From: Aerococcaceae bacterium DSM 111022
GTDB taxonomy: Bacteria; Bacillota; Bacilli; Lactobacillales; Aerococcaceae
Assembly (NCBI GenBank): GCA_015863195.1
Contig: JACBXO010000007.1
Span: 1-64,000 of the forward strand
Direction: 5' to 3'
Length of the DNA stretch: 64,000 bases
The position numbers and the translations under genes are program-made. The notes beneath the pieces are model-generated. The model saw only the letters and a program-made list of their open reading frames with translations. It was not told the DNA's origin and searched no databases. This document shows, in pieces, positions 56,981 to 64,000 of this stretch; the first letter of the stretch is position 1; each line of letters opens with the position of its first letter.

Positions 56981-58546
56981 ATGGAGCGAAAAACTTATGA
57001 TGAATTAAAAGGTATGATTAAAGATGGCGATGTCGTTGCTTTTACAACATTTGGCCCAGCCGGCTTACCGATGGAGATTATGGCTAACTTAGTAAAGGAA
57101 TATCAAGAAACAAAGCACCCTAAAGATTTAACACTTATTTCATCGAATAATTTATCCGACTATCTTTCTAAGGCAGGTTTTGATGAATTTGTTGAGGCAG
57201 GTATGGTTAAATCGATTATTTCAAATATCCTTTCTGCCTCTCCAATCACACAACAGGCGATTAATGACAATAAAATCGAAGCATATTTACTGCCCCAAGG
57301 TGCGATTGCAACGCATTACCGCAATGCCATGGATCACTCACCTGGCCTAATTACTAAAATCGGCCTACATACACAAGTCGATCCCCGACAAGGTGGCGGT
57401 AAAACGAATGATATCACCAAAAAAGACATCGTAAGTTTAATCGAAATCGATGACGAAGAGTATCTACGCTACACTTTCCCAAAAGTTGACGTGCTCTTAT
57501 TACGTGCGACCTATGCCGATGAATACGGAAATTTATTCATGACGCAAGAAGCTTACTTAGGCGAATCATTCCATGCTGCCGCAGCCGTTAAAAACAACGG
57601 TGGAAAAGTAATTGTTCAGGTCAAAGAAGTAATTCCAAACCAAGCACGGAATTCACATGAAGTTGTGGTTCCAGGAGAACTAGTGGACTATGTTGTTGTT
57701 AATGAAAATAAAAACTTACACAGACAACTCCCGCAAACTCACTATGACCCAACTGCTTCAGGTGAAGCCTACGCTTTAATACCTAAAGCCTTTGACTATC
57801 CTTTCAATATTAAAAAAGTAATGCTCCGCCGTGCTTCCAAATTCTTAAATAAAGATGATGTTGTCGGGATCGGCTATGGTATTAGTAATGATACTTCACA
57901 TTTACTCATTGAAGAGGATGCGCATGACTTAGTGCAATTAAACTTGGACTTAGGAATGCTTGGCGGTTATCAAGGTGCTAGAAGATCAATGGGTTACAAC
58001 TATAACTCAAGTGCTAAAATTCCTCATGACAATTCATGGGATATGATTTATGGTGGCGGATTAGATGTTGCTTTATTGAGTTTTGCAGAAGTCGACCGAT
58101 ACGGAAACGTCAATGTCTCAAAATTAGGTGACATTGCAAACGGAATGGGTGGCTTTATCGATATCGCCCAAAGCGTTAAACGTCTAGTTTTCTCAGGAAC
58201 ATTTATGTTGAAAAGTAAAGTTGATCTGAGTGACGGGAAAATGCATATTACCGACCAAGGTACAAGATCAAAATTTGTCGAAAAAGTTCAACAAATTGAC
58301 TTCAATGGCAAATACGCCAAAGAACTCGGTCAAGAAGCTTTCTATGTTACCGACCGTGGTGTTTTCGAGCTAACCGAAAACGGCTTAAAACTCATCGAGA
58401 TCGTAAGTGGGTTAGATGTTCAAAAAGACATTTTAGACCACATTAACTTCGACATCGAAGTGGCCGAAGATTTAAGAGTAATGGATGAAAGTCTATTCAA
58501 TGTTAAATGGGGCGGGCTGCGGAAGAGTTTGACTGATGGAGAGTAA
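56981..58546 (+). CDS. Family I CoA-transferase (acyl-CoA:carboxylate)
   Basis: 521 aa, fused alpha and beta halves as in propionate CoA-transferase/YdiF. FGPAGLPMEIM, GLHTQVDPRQGGGK and YGGGLDVALLSFAEVDRYGN are family motifs. The segment that normally reads TVE-GPIGG, with the catalytic glutamate, is NLDLGMLGG here, so the residue is Asp323. Either the enzyme works with aspartate or its chemistry has changed. Would move CoA between acyl groups and short acids, linked to the beta-oxidation genes. Confidence 0.87.
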   Translation: MERKTYDELKGMIKDGDVVAFTTFGPAGLPMEIMANLVKEYQETKHPKDLTLISSNNLSDYLSKAGFDEFVEAGMVKSIISNILSASPITQQAINDNKIEAYLLPQGAIATHYRNAMDHSPGLITKIGLHTQVDPRQGGGKTNDITKKDIVSLIEIDDEEYLRYTFPKVDVLLLRATYADEYGNLFMTQEAYLGESFHAAAAVKNNGGKVIVQVKEVIPNQARNSHEVVVPGELVDYVVVNENKNLHRQLPQTHYDPTASGEAYALIPKAFDYPFNIKKVMLRRASKFLNKDDVVGIGYGISNDTSHLLIEEDAHDLVQLNLDLGMLGGYQGARRSMGYNYNSSAKIPHDNSWDMIYGGGLDVALLSFAEVDRYGNVNVSKLGDIANGMGGFIDIAQSVKRLVFSGTFMLKSKVDLSDGKMHITDQGTRSKFVEKVQQIDFNGKYAKELGQEAFYVTDRGVFELTENGLKLIEIVSGLDVQKDILDHINFDIEVAEDLRVMDESLFNVKWGGLRKSLTDGE

Positions 58547-58671
58547 AATCGTCTAAGACTGGCAAAACGCAGGCGGAGATAAAGTAGCGGTAGCCTCTCG
58601 GCACGAATGCTCGAAGAATAACTTGTTAGAGTGACGTTTGCTTTAAGACTGCCAAAATGAATAATTAAAGA

Positions 58672-58722
58672 AACACTCCTGCCAAATCCGGTGTGCTCGG
58701 ATTTTTGGTGGGAGTGTTTTTG
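58672..58722. terminator. Bidirectional terminator, CoA-transferase/SDR
   Basis: Stem AAACACTCC/GGGAGTGTTT with inner CCAAATCCG/CGGATTTTTGG. The 58550-58670 stretch before it holds a 16-bp imperfect direct repeat only. Confidence 0.88.
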
Positions 58723-58733
58723 TGTTTCGTATT

Positions 58734-59378
58734 TTATTTATTTATCACTGTAAAACGTTGACGTTTATAATTATTTGATTCAATTTCATCAACAATCGCA
58801 ACAGCAAGAGTACCAGCATTAGTTACTGATTCATCTTTAACATTGAATAAGATATGGTCTTCACCCATAATAAATTCTTGTTTTTCCCCTTCTTGGAATG
58901 TGGCTCCTGGTGAAATCCCAACCCAATTAACATTGTTGACTTCTTTTAAGAATTCAAGTTGTTTACGTTGATTGTCAGGTATTGCAATCCATTGTTCTGA
59001 ATTCGGTGCTTTTTTAATTTCTTCAATAAATAAATGACCAGCTTCAGTTCTTAAACTACCAGCACCTAAAATAAAGAATAAGCGAGGCGACTCAGTTTCA
59101 CGGAAGAAACTAACTAAACGAGCCGTTAAGTCCACGTGTAAATATGCCTGATTTGGACTTGTCGCGAATGCATTCACAATTACATCAAAACCAGATAAGT
59201 CATCTTTTGTTAATTCAAAGGCATCTGAAATAATCGTAGAGACATTTTCGCCTAACTTTTCTTTGGCTTTATCTGCATCTCGTACAATTGCTGTTACTTC
59301 GTGACCACGTTCGGTTGCTTCTTTGTAAATCGCTGAACCCGCATTACCTGTCGCGCCAATAATTCCTATTTTAACCAT
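58734..59378 (-). CDS. NAD(P)-dependent atypical SDR protein
   Basis: 214 aa. GIIGATGNAGSAIYKEA is the dinucleotide loop; DVIVNAFATSP and RLFFILGAGSLR follow. Resembles YwnB/HSCARG-type NAD(P)H-binding proteins; substrate unknown. Starts after AGGAGAG. Monocistronic. Confidence 0.87.
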   Translation of the reverse strand: MVKIGIIGATGNAGSAIYKEATERGHEVTAIVRDADKAKEKLGENVSTIISDAFELTKDDLSGFDVIVNAFATSPNQAYLHVDLTARLVSFFRETESPRLFFILGAGSLRTEAGHLFIEEIKKAPNSEQWIAIPDNQRKQLEFLKEVNNVNWVGISPGATFQEGEKQEFIMGEDHILFNVKDESVTNAGTLAVAIVDEIESNNYKRQRFTVINK

Positions 59379-59518
59379 TAAAATCGCTCTCCTTATATTA
59401 TGTTATATGATATAAGTATACGCTTCATTTGAAGAAAATAACATTAAAAGGCTTTGAGTAGTATACATCTTGTTTTTATACTATAATATATTCATTATGA
59501 AATACAGGAGTGATTATT

Positions 59519-59743
59519 ATGAGTTCGCTCATTTCGGTTTACCTGGACGAAGATACTAATAAAGCGCTAGAAGAATTTACTGCTGCTAATGGTATTTCTA
59601 AAGCAGATTTTGTACGTGCCGCTGTTTTAGAAAAGCTAGAAGATGAAGAGGATATTGTACTTGGTAATCAAGCTTATAATGAATGGATTGAAGAAGGTAA
59701 GAAAACAATCAGTTTATCAGAGATGATGAAACGATATGGCTAG
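59519..59743 (+). CDS. RelB/DUF6290-like antitoxin, no toxin adjacent
   Basis: 74 aa from the ATG after AGGAG. The LISVYLDEDTNKALEEFTAA start is a ribbon-helix-helix DNA-binding domain, with an acidic tail (EEDIVLGNQAYNEWIEEG) that normally wraps a RelE-type toxin. No toxin frame follows: a terminator closes the unit 13 bp after the stop. Could be an orphan antitoxin or a solitary regulator. Confidence 0.78.
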   Translation: MSSLISVYLDEDTNKALEEFTAANGISKADFVRAAVLEKLEDEEDIVLGNQAYNEWIEEGKKTISLSEMMKRYG

Positions 59744-59755
59744 GGTGGGGATTGA

Positions 59756-59803
59756 AAACAGCTCCCTTACTTTCCGAATGGAGAGTAAGGGAGCTGTTTT
59801 TTG
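59756..59803 (+). terminator. Terminator of the antitoxin-like gene
   Basis: Stem AACAGCTCCCTTACT/AGTAAGGGAGCTGTT plus Ts. Repeat array B starts 6 bp later. Confidence 0.92.
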
Positions 59804-59809
59804 TTTATT

Positions 59810-60003
59810 GTCAAAACTAGGGCGTGAAATGGGTGGTAGTTTTGATGGAATGTGTTTTTAGTCAAAACTAGAGTGTGGAATGGGTGTTAGTTTTGATGGA
59901 ACATGTCTTTTGTCAAAACTAGGGAATGGATTGGATGTTTGTTTTGATGGAACGTGTCTTTTGTCAAAACTAGAGTGTGAAAAGGTCGACAGTTTTGACG
60001 AAA
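59810..60003. repeat. 51-bp tandem array B, four units
   Basis: GTCAAAACTAG starts at 59810 and recurs every 51 bp or so (59861, 59912, 59963), each with a TAGTTTTGAT-type inverted arm about 18 bp later. Same arms and step as arrays A and C but different filler sequence. A degenerate GTTCAACTAAAC motif repeats at 60033 and 60085 just after it. Confidence 0.88.
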
Positions 60004-60159
60004 CGCAGTTTGGGACATGAAATATTCCCTATCGTTCAACTAAACCCGAAATTGGGCTGAGTTGTTTAACGAATTATGCTTTACCGTTCAACTAAACTTG
60101 ATTATAAAAAGTACGTACTGGTTATAGATTCAAACTTAGTCTTCACACCTCACTCCCAC

Positions 60160-61161
60160 TTACGCCATTATCTCATAACTCTCCTCAGTAATTTGATACT
60201 GCAAGGGTTCACCGTTAATATAACGAAGCGCTTCTTTTAAACTAAATGCACCTAAACGAGCCAACTCGTGTCCGGTACTTCCAGCAATATGAGGAGTATA
60301 GACTACATTATCCAACTTAAATATGAGTGAATCTTTGGCAGGTGGCTCAGGATATACCACATCTAAAATAGCGGTGATATCTGTTCTTTCTTTTAGAACT
60401 TCTAACATTTCCGCTTCTTTTATGATTGCACCGCGAGCTGTGTTAATAAAGCTCGCGCCATTTTTCGTCTTCCGGAAATGATCCCCAGTGATCATATTTT
60501 CAGTTTCTTCTAACCAAGGTGCATGTAAGGAAACCACATCGGATTGCTCAAAAATTTCATCCAGCGAAACTAACTTGACACCTAAGTCTTCTGCTTCATC
60601 AACCGAAACATATGGATCATATAAAATAATATCTAAGTCGAACGGCTTCAACAATTCAATTGTTTTGCGTCCAATCTGGCTTGCTGAAATAATCCCAACG
60701 GTTTGCTTATAGTTCCCTAGTGTTTCGTGGACATTAATATCTTCAGGTTTGCCCAAGTTCTGTCTTGTTTGACGTACGAATTTCCACCCGTCTTTAAGTG
60801 TAAATAGAATTTGACTTAAAGTGAACTCCGCAACCGGCACCGCATTAGCAGCATTCGCCGTCGATATAACGATCCCGCGGTCCCAAACTTCCTGGGAAAG
60901 AATTGAGCGCATCGAACCAGCTGCATAGAAAATGGCTTCTAAGTTAGGTGATGCCTCCATTAATTCTTTGCTGTATTCAATTGAACCCATTCCAGAGAAA
61001 ATAACTTCAACTTCCGAAAATAAATCGAAGTTATTTTTATAATTTTCCTCTGTTATATTTTCCCCAATCACATCAAAATTCGCATGAATTTTGGCCAATG
61101 TATCTTCGTCATAACACTTCTCAAACATAAAATCAGATAAAATAAAAAGAGCTTTTTTCAT
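60160..61161 (-). CDS. D-isomer-specific 2-hydroxyacid dehydrogenase
   Basis: 333 aa from the ATG at 61161, which overlaps the previous stop as TAATG. The core reads VGIISASQIGRKTIELL (NAD loop, with an unusual ISASQIG), NTARGAIIKE (catalytic region) and the TPHIAGSTG histidine. Oxidises or reduces a 2-hydroxy acid. It is a paralogue of the gene at 63391: the ends YQITEESYE and YEITEESYK are nearly alike. Translationally coupled to the DUF3267-type gene. Confidence 0.9.
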   Translation of the reverse strand: MKKALFILSDFMFEKCYDEDTLAKIHANFDVIGENITEENYKNNFDLFSEVEVIFSGMGSIEYSKELMEASPNLEAIFYAAGSMRSILSQEVWDRGIVISTANAANAVPVAEFTLSQILFTLKDGWKFVRQTRQNLGKPEDINVHETLGNYKQTVGIISASQIGRKTIELLKPFDLDIILYDPYVSVDEAEDLGVKLVSLDEIFEQSDVVSLHAPWLEETENMITGDHFRKTKNGASFINTARGAIIKEAEMLEVLKERTDITAILDVVYPEPPAKDSLIFKLDNVVYTPHIAGSTGHELARLGAFSLKEALRYINGEPLQYQITEESYEIMA

Positions 61162-61715
61162 TAAAATTTCCTCCAAATTGTAAGTCCTGTTTCTGTATCT
61201 TCAACCAACGCGCCTCTCGGCGCTCTCAAAATCACCCATATATAGTAGAAATCTCCCACACATGCCACCGCATGTGCAGTCGCGAGGAGCACATACTGCG
61301 AGACGGATTGACTGGTAAAAGTATACGCAGCCGTCAAGAGCGCACTATTGATGATAAATGGCAATACCGCGATGATAACCATCTGCCACCGCTTGAATTT
61401 CGACCCCGGACTTGTGGCGTATGCCATACCTTTCCGCCAAATAATACCAAAGTTCACTTTGCGGTGAGGGGCGAATAATTTGAAGAAAACGCCGTGAATC
61501 GCCTCGTGGATGATGATGATTGCTATGAAGATAAGAATGGCAGTTATAAAGGATAGGAGAATAGAGTTTTCATTTATAAAAATCCCAGGCCTGATGTTGA
61601 TTGCGATCACAAAGAACAGAATATAGAACACCACAAATAGTGGAATCGATGCAATGCTCAACTTTTTAAGTAGCGCGGTATCTTCGGTAATATTGATCTC
61701 TTTAATTTTCTTCAT
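61161..61715 (-). CDS. DUF3267-type membrane protein (zincin-like)
   Basis: 184 aa from the ATG after AAGGAG. About four helices; HEAIH inside IIIIHEAIHGVFFK is a zinc-protease HExxH motif and a later AHAVACVGDFYY may supply the third ligand. DUF3267 proteins resemble M50 site-2 proteases, but activity is unproven. First gene of a two-gene unit with the dehydrogenase. It is transcribed away from repeat array C. Confidence 0.8.
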   Translation of the reverse strand: MKKIKEINITEDTALLKKLSIASIPLFVVFYILFFVIAINIRPGIFINENSILLSFITAILIFIAIIIIHEAIHGVFFKLFAPHRKVNFGIIWRKGMAYATSPGSKFKRWQMVIIAVLPFIINSALLTAAYTFTSQSVSQYVLLATAHAVACVGDFYYIWVILRAPRGALVEDTETGLTIWRKF

Positions 61716-61816
61716 CTCAAACTCCTTCAGTAATAGCATAGTAGTAATCTAATTTTAGCACGAATGAGAAGGTTTCCAAAATGAAGCAAATGTGAATGTA
61801 GCCCAGAGTGTGTTGT

Positions 61817-62518
61817 GTTAAAACTAGAGTGTGAATTTGTTGTTAGTTTTGACAGTAATCTGTCTAAGTCCAATCTTGAGTGTGAATCCGTTCATAGTTT
61901 GGACATTCATCTGTTTTAGTCCAAACTTGAGTGCGATTCAGCCCATAGTTTGGACTTTAATTTGTTATAGTCCAACCTTGAGTGTGAATCTGTCCATAGT
62001 TTGGACACTATCCTGTTTTATCAAAACTAGCGCGCGAATCTGTTCGTAGTTTTGACAGCTATCCTGTTTTATCAAAACTAGAGCGTGAATCTGCCTGTAG
62101 TTTTGATGGCTTTCCGTTTTTATCAAAACTAGAGTGCAAATCAGTCTTTAGTTTTGACAGCTATCCTGTTTTATCAAAACTAGCGCGTGAATCTGCCTGT
62201 AGTTTTGATGGCTATCCGATTTTGTCAAAACTAGCACATGAATCTGCCTGTAGTTTTGATGGCTTTCCATTTTTATCAAAACTAGAGTGCAAATCAGTCT
62301 TTAGTTTTGACAGCTATCCTGTTTTATCAAAACTAGCGCGCAAATCAGTCTTTAGTTTTGACAGCTATCCTGTTTTATCAAAACTAGCGCGCAAATCAGT
62401 CTTTAGTTTTGACAGCTATCCTGTTTTATCAAAACTAGAGTGCGAATCTGCCTGTAGTTTTGACGGCTAATCGATTTTATCAAAACTGGAGTGCAAATCA
62501 GTCTTTAGTTTTGATCCG
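61817..62518. repeat. 51-bp tandem array C, about fourteen units, two arm types
   Basis: Units of 51 bp: [arm][GAGTGTGAATCTGYCY-like filler][inverted arm][CTATCCTGTTTTA-like filler]. Most have arms TCAAAACTAG and TAGTTTTGA; three consecutive units (about 61872-62020) have TCCAAACTT and ATAGTTTGGA instead, with the same fillers. Some units (for example those starting near 62330 and 62381) are identical. Open frames through it arise from the 17-codon step. Confidence 0.93.
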
Positions 62519-62564
62519 GTACCTGAGTTGTTTAACGCCAACCCCCACATCTCCATCCCACCCC

Positions 62565-62594
62565 ACAAAAAAAGACCGAACCTCCGCCCGGTCT
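62565..62594 (-). terminator. Terminator of the sugar isomerase-like gene
   Basis: Stem AGACCG/CGGTCT around ten bases with seven Ts on the minus strand. Between it and array C lies GAGTTGTTTAACG, also found beside array B. Confidence 0.82.
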
Positions 62595-62628
62595 TCATAT
62601 CCACATAACTTAATCCAAACACCAATCC

Positions 62629-63381
62629 CTAACCTTGCATTAGCTCAGCTAAGGTATCAGCATCGCGTTTCAACTGCTCCACATCATCATCTAACACAAA
62701 TTCTAACAAGTACTTACGGCCTTCGAAGGGGAATTTTTCCAATTCCGCAATGTACTCAGCCCAGGCATCTTTCCCGTCAACAAGAGGGTAGCGCTGGAAC
62801 TTTGAATCCCAGTTAAAGACATGGACATTGCTGATCCATGGACCTAAAGCGCGGATGTCCGCAACTTTGTCAGCTACACTACCTTCCATTGGAGGTTGCC
62901 AGTTCAAGTAAACATTTGGTTCGTCAATCGCTTCAAGCAACTTAACTGTTTCTTCAGTTGAATCCGCATAAGTCCATTGATGGTGTTCGATATTTAGTTT
63001 AATGCCGTCAGCACTAGCCAACTTCGCCACAGCTTTAATATCCGCAACAATTCGGTCAAACACATCAGCGTCACCTTGTCCCCAAGGTTTATCCATGTCC
63101 ATATTACCAGCCCAAATGCGAATATCCGTTGCGCCTAAGTTTTTAGCTTGCGCCAGAACCGCTTCAAAATCTTCACCTTCACCCGCATGGTAGTAAGATC
63201 CATATGACGAAACAGAGTAGAGTGCCGCAATTTCACGCGCCAATCCCACCTCTAATTCAACCGGCACATGTACGTCACCAGCCCACTCGATATATTCAAG
63301 GGGTGTAGTTCTTACAACATCGACAACCTCTTCCGGCGCTAAATCTCGGAAAGTAACTGAACATAATCCAATCTGATTCAT
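62629..63381 (-). CDS. Sugar phosphate isomerase/epimerase-like TIM-barrel protein
   Basis: 250 aa, xylose isomerase-like (AP endonuclease 2) fold. YIEWAGDVHV, the metal-binding region KLNIEHHQWT, NVYLNWQP and the C-terminal YLLEFVLDD glutamate are in the expected order. Probably isomerises or epimerises a sugar or sugar acid. 9 bp after the dehydrogenase, forming one unit. Composition is rich in C-ending codons. Confidence 0.87.
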   Translation of the reverse strand: MNQIGLCSVTFRDLAPEEVVDVVRTTPLEYIEWAGDVHVPVELEVGLAREIAALYSVSSYGSYYHAGEGEDFEAVLAQAKNLGATDIRIWAGNMDMDKPWGQGDADVFDRIVADIKAVAKLASADGIKLNIEHHQWTYADSTEETVKLLEAIDEPNVYLNWQPPMEGSVADKVADIRALGPWISNVHVFNWDSKFQRYPLVDGKDAWAEYIAELEKFPFEGRKYLLEFVLDDDVEQLKRDADTLAELMQG

Positions 63382-63390
63382 CGTATCCTC

Positions 63391-64000
63391 CTATGCTTCG
63401 TTCTTATAAGATTCTTCTGTAATTTCGTAGTCTAACTGTTCTGAAGCTAAGAAACGCTCCAACTCCGCGAACATCGAGTCGCCTAAACGTGCCTTCTCAC
63501 CGCCAACACTTCCTGCAATATGCGGTGTTAATACTACATTATCCAATGTATATAAAGGCGAATCTTCCACAGGTGGCTCAGGATCCGTCACGTCTAACAC
63601 AGCCGTCAAATCAGGACGCTCCTGTAGCACTTGGATCATCTCTTCTTCTTTGATTATTGCACCACGCGCCGTATTAATTAAAGTCGCTAATTCCTTCATC
63701 GACGCAATTAAATCATAGCCGATCATGTGGCGTGTCGCATCTAACAACGGCGTATGGACGGACACGATATCACTTTCTTTAAATACTTCTTCAAGAGATA
63801 CCATAGTGACATTGTAACGGTCGGCTTCTTCTTGTGTAACATAGGGGTCGTACGCTACAATTTCTACACCAAATGGCGCAAGTAGTTCCGCTACATCACG
63901 ACCTATTGAACTAAGCGACACTAGCCCAATCTTAGCTTGGTAAATACCACGGCTTGGTTGGAAAACGCCATTTTTAAATGTTTTCTCTTCGCGCACTTTA
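63391..64000 (-). CDS. D-isomer-specific 2-hydroxyacid dehydrogenase, 5' part outside window
   Basis: C-terminal 200 or so residues only; the frame is open to the window edge, and by comparison with the paralogue at 60160 about 130 residues lie outside. IGLVSLSSIGRDVAELL (NAD loop), NTARGAIIKE and TPHIAGSVGG are present. Pairs with the isomerase-like gene downstream, suggesting a sugar-acid pathway. Confidence 0.9.
   Translation of the reverse strand, partial: KVREEKTFKNGVFQPSRGIYQAKIGLVSLSSIGRDVAELLAPFGVEIVAYDPYVTQEEADRYNVTMVSLEEVFKESDIVSVHTPLLDATRHMIGYDLIASMKELATLINTARGAIIKEEEMIQVLQERPDLTAVLDVTDPEPPVEDSPLYTLDNVVLTPHIAGSVGGEKARLGDSMFAELERFLASEQLDYEITEESYKNEA

Noticed and set aside
61817-62518. 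CRISPR array
   Set aside because: No variable spacers, palindromic arms repeat in both orientations, fillers are conserved, and no cas gene is nearby.
62222-62816. 82-aa and 118-aa frames in and after array C
   Set aside because: The first is array-derived; the second runs antisense into the isomerase-like gene.

Overview
The window is an AT-rich, densely packed chromosomal segment of a low-GC Gram-positive bacterium. A large tRNA cluster behind a 5S rRNA, a T-box on argS, a yybP-ykoY manganese riboswitch, class A sortase, CcpA-type cre sites, L-lactate dehydrogenase and pyruvate formate-lyase point to a fermentative member of the Lactobacillales. A family such as Aerococcaceae or Carnobacteriaceae would fit, but that is inference; nothing here names the species.

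Layout. 1-2190: 5S rRNA 3' end and 21 intact tRNA genes, with a second partial copy of the cluster (Glu-Val-Asp-Phe-Tyr-Ala) and a tRNA-Glu fragment at the junction. 2260-5564: a four-gene quinone/aromatic electrophile detoxification operon (MhqA/MhqO-like dioxygenases, flavin reductase, MhqD-like hydrolase) behind two promoters that each carry the same palindromic operator. 5900-10600: ldh, aspartokinase, hom and thrB. 10700-13690: a P-type cation ATPase behind a manganese riboswitch. 13850-20880: sortase, T-box-argS, AzlCD, an ECF S-component, a HAD phosphatase and a CpoA-like glycolipid glycosyltransferase. 21200-24480: pflB-pflA. 24500-36250: a repeat array, a NERD protein, glyoxalase II-like and RlmD-like genes, class I aldolase, VOC proteins with an AraC regulator, a split chromate transporter, an aldo/keto reductase, IclR and an Old Yellow Enzyme homologue. 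36500-47300: a broken diguanylate cyclase, small membrane and lipoprotein genes, an Msr-type ABC-F antibiotic resistance gene with a drug-stalling leader peptide, a large 92-bp repeat array and a CDF metal exporter. 47460-58550: a carbon-catabolite-controlled fatty-acid beta-oxidation cluster (acyl-CoA synthetase, acyl-CoA dehydrogenase, FadN-like, thiolase, enoyl-CoA hydratase, LysR, nitronate monooxygenase-like, CoA-transferase), unusual for a lactic acid bacterium. 58700-64000: SDR, orphan antitoxin-like gene, two paralogous D-2-hydroxyacid dehydrogenases, a DUF3267-type membrane protein and a sugar isomerase-like protein.

The most unusual feature is a set of intergenic tandem arrays built from short arms in strictly alternating orientation. 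One family has an exact 51-bp period and occurs at three separated loci (about 24.5, 59.8 and 61.8-62.5 kb). Inside the last array the inverted arms change sequence in a paired, compensatory way, so pairing appears to be what is kept. A second family has an exact 92-bp period at 44.85-45.59 kb. I do not recognise either as a described element. They sit next to or between transcription terminators. Whether they act as DNA, as RNA or are translated cannot be settled from sequence alone.
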